A DNA stretch of 64,000 nt, from assembly GCF_001039355.2 (NCBI RefSeq), contig NW_019775924.1:404084-468083 (forward strand), written 5' to 3'. Below the pieces are notes generated by a model. That model had not been told where the DNA came from and did not search any database. It saw only the letters and a list, made by a program, of their open reading frames with translations. Both the position numbers and the translations under genes were made by a program. Origin of the DNA: Lingula anatina. Its lineage: Eukaryota; Brachiopoda; Lingulata; Lingulida; Lingulidae. Positions 63,830 through 64,000 of the stretch are shown one piece after another (within the stretch, counting starts at the first letter, position 1; each line of letters begins with the position of its first letter).

Positions 63830-64000
63830 CTACATAAAATGACAGAAATGCCATTTCAATATCCATTGTTAATCTTGTTGCAGCTGGGAACGTTCTCTTG
63901 CCTCAGACTCGTATTCCCACTCTCTCTCTCTGTCTCACTGCCCCCCCCCTCTCTCTCTCTCTCTCTCACTGCCCTCTCTCTCTCTCTCTCTCTCTCTCTC
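63830..64000 (-). other. SLC49A4 intron with (CT)n microsatellites at window edge
   Basis: This is the intron upstream, in gene orientation, of the exon at 63829. It ends in interrupted CT tracts from about 63918 to the window edge, broken by CACTGCCC spacers. Confidence 0.8.

Overview
The window is eukaryotic nuclear DNA from a bilaterian invertebrate. Every gene is split by GT-AG introns, the DNA is AT-rich, microsatellites and short inverted-repeat elements are common, and all recognisable genes are animal genes (CDK4/6, GM2 activator, XRCC1, BSX homeobox, SLC49A4). A marine lophotrochozoan or another non-vertebrate animal fits best, but no phylum can be assigned from the sequence alone. 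There are no bacterial operons, CRISPR arrays, rRNA or convincing tRNA genes. One N (position 37614) marks an assembly gap.

Layout. 1-7.8 kb: the 5' part of a CDK4/6 kinase on the minus strand, with one coding exon at 4097-4383 and a probable 5'UTR exon and promoter near 7.5-7.7 kb; the rest of the kinase lies left of the window. 7.8-11.7 kb: intergenic and rich in repeats. 11.77-14.32 kb (+): a complete four-exon GM2-activator-like secreted lipid-binding protein. 15.06-17.79 kb (+): a complete six-exon type II membrane protein with a possible TNF-like ectodomain. 18.6-26.4 kb (-): a complete 15-exon XRCC1, convergent with the previous gene. 26.4-26.7 kb: a probable divergent promoter with a consensus CRE. 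29.7-31.8 kb (+): a three-exon ankyrin-repeat protein. 32-44 kb: gene-poor, dominated by a roughly 4 kb tandem duplication whose copies meet at the N. 44.5-56.7 kb (-): a complete three-exon BSX homeobox gene with an 11.3 kb first intron. 56.7-62.1 kb: intergenic. 62.1-63.8 kb (-): the last four exons of an SLC49A4 (DIRC2)-like transporter that continues beyond the right edge.

The genes look like unrelated neighbours and not a functional cluster: cell-cycle control, glycolipid handling, a possible membrane ligand, DNA repair, a scaffold protein, a neural homeobox factor and a membrane transporter. I found no convincing novel multi-gene system. The most informative unusual points are the duplication that meets at an N and carries a TTAA-flanked insertion in only one copy, the triplicated acidic WDPKK module in XRCC1, a 95 bp duplication of the XRCC1 tail, the unassigned type II membrane protein, and a near-perfect 41 bp-arm hairpin in an intron.
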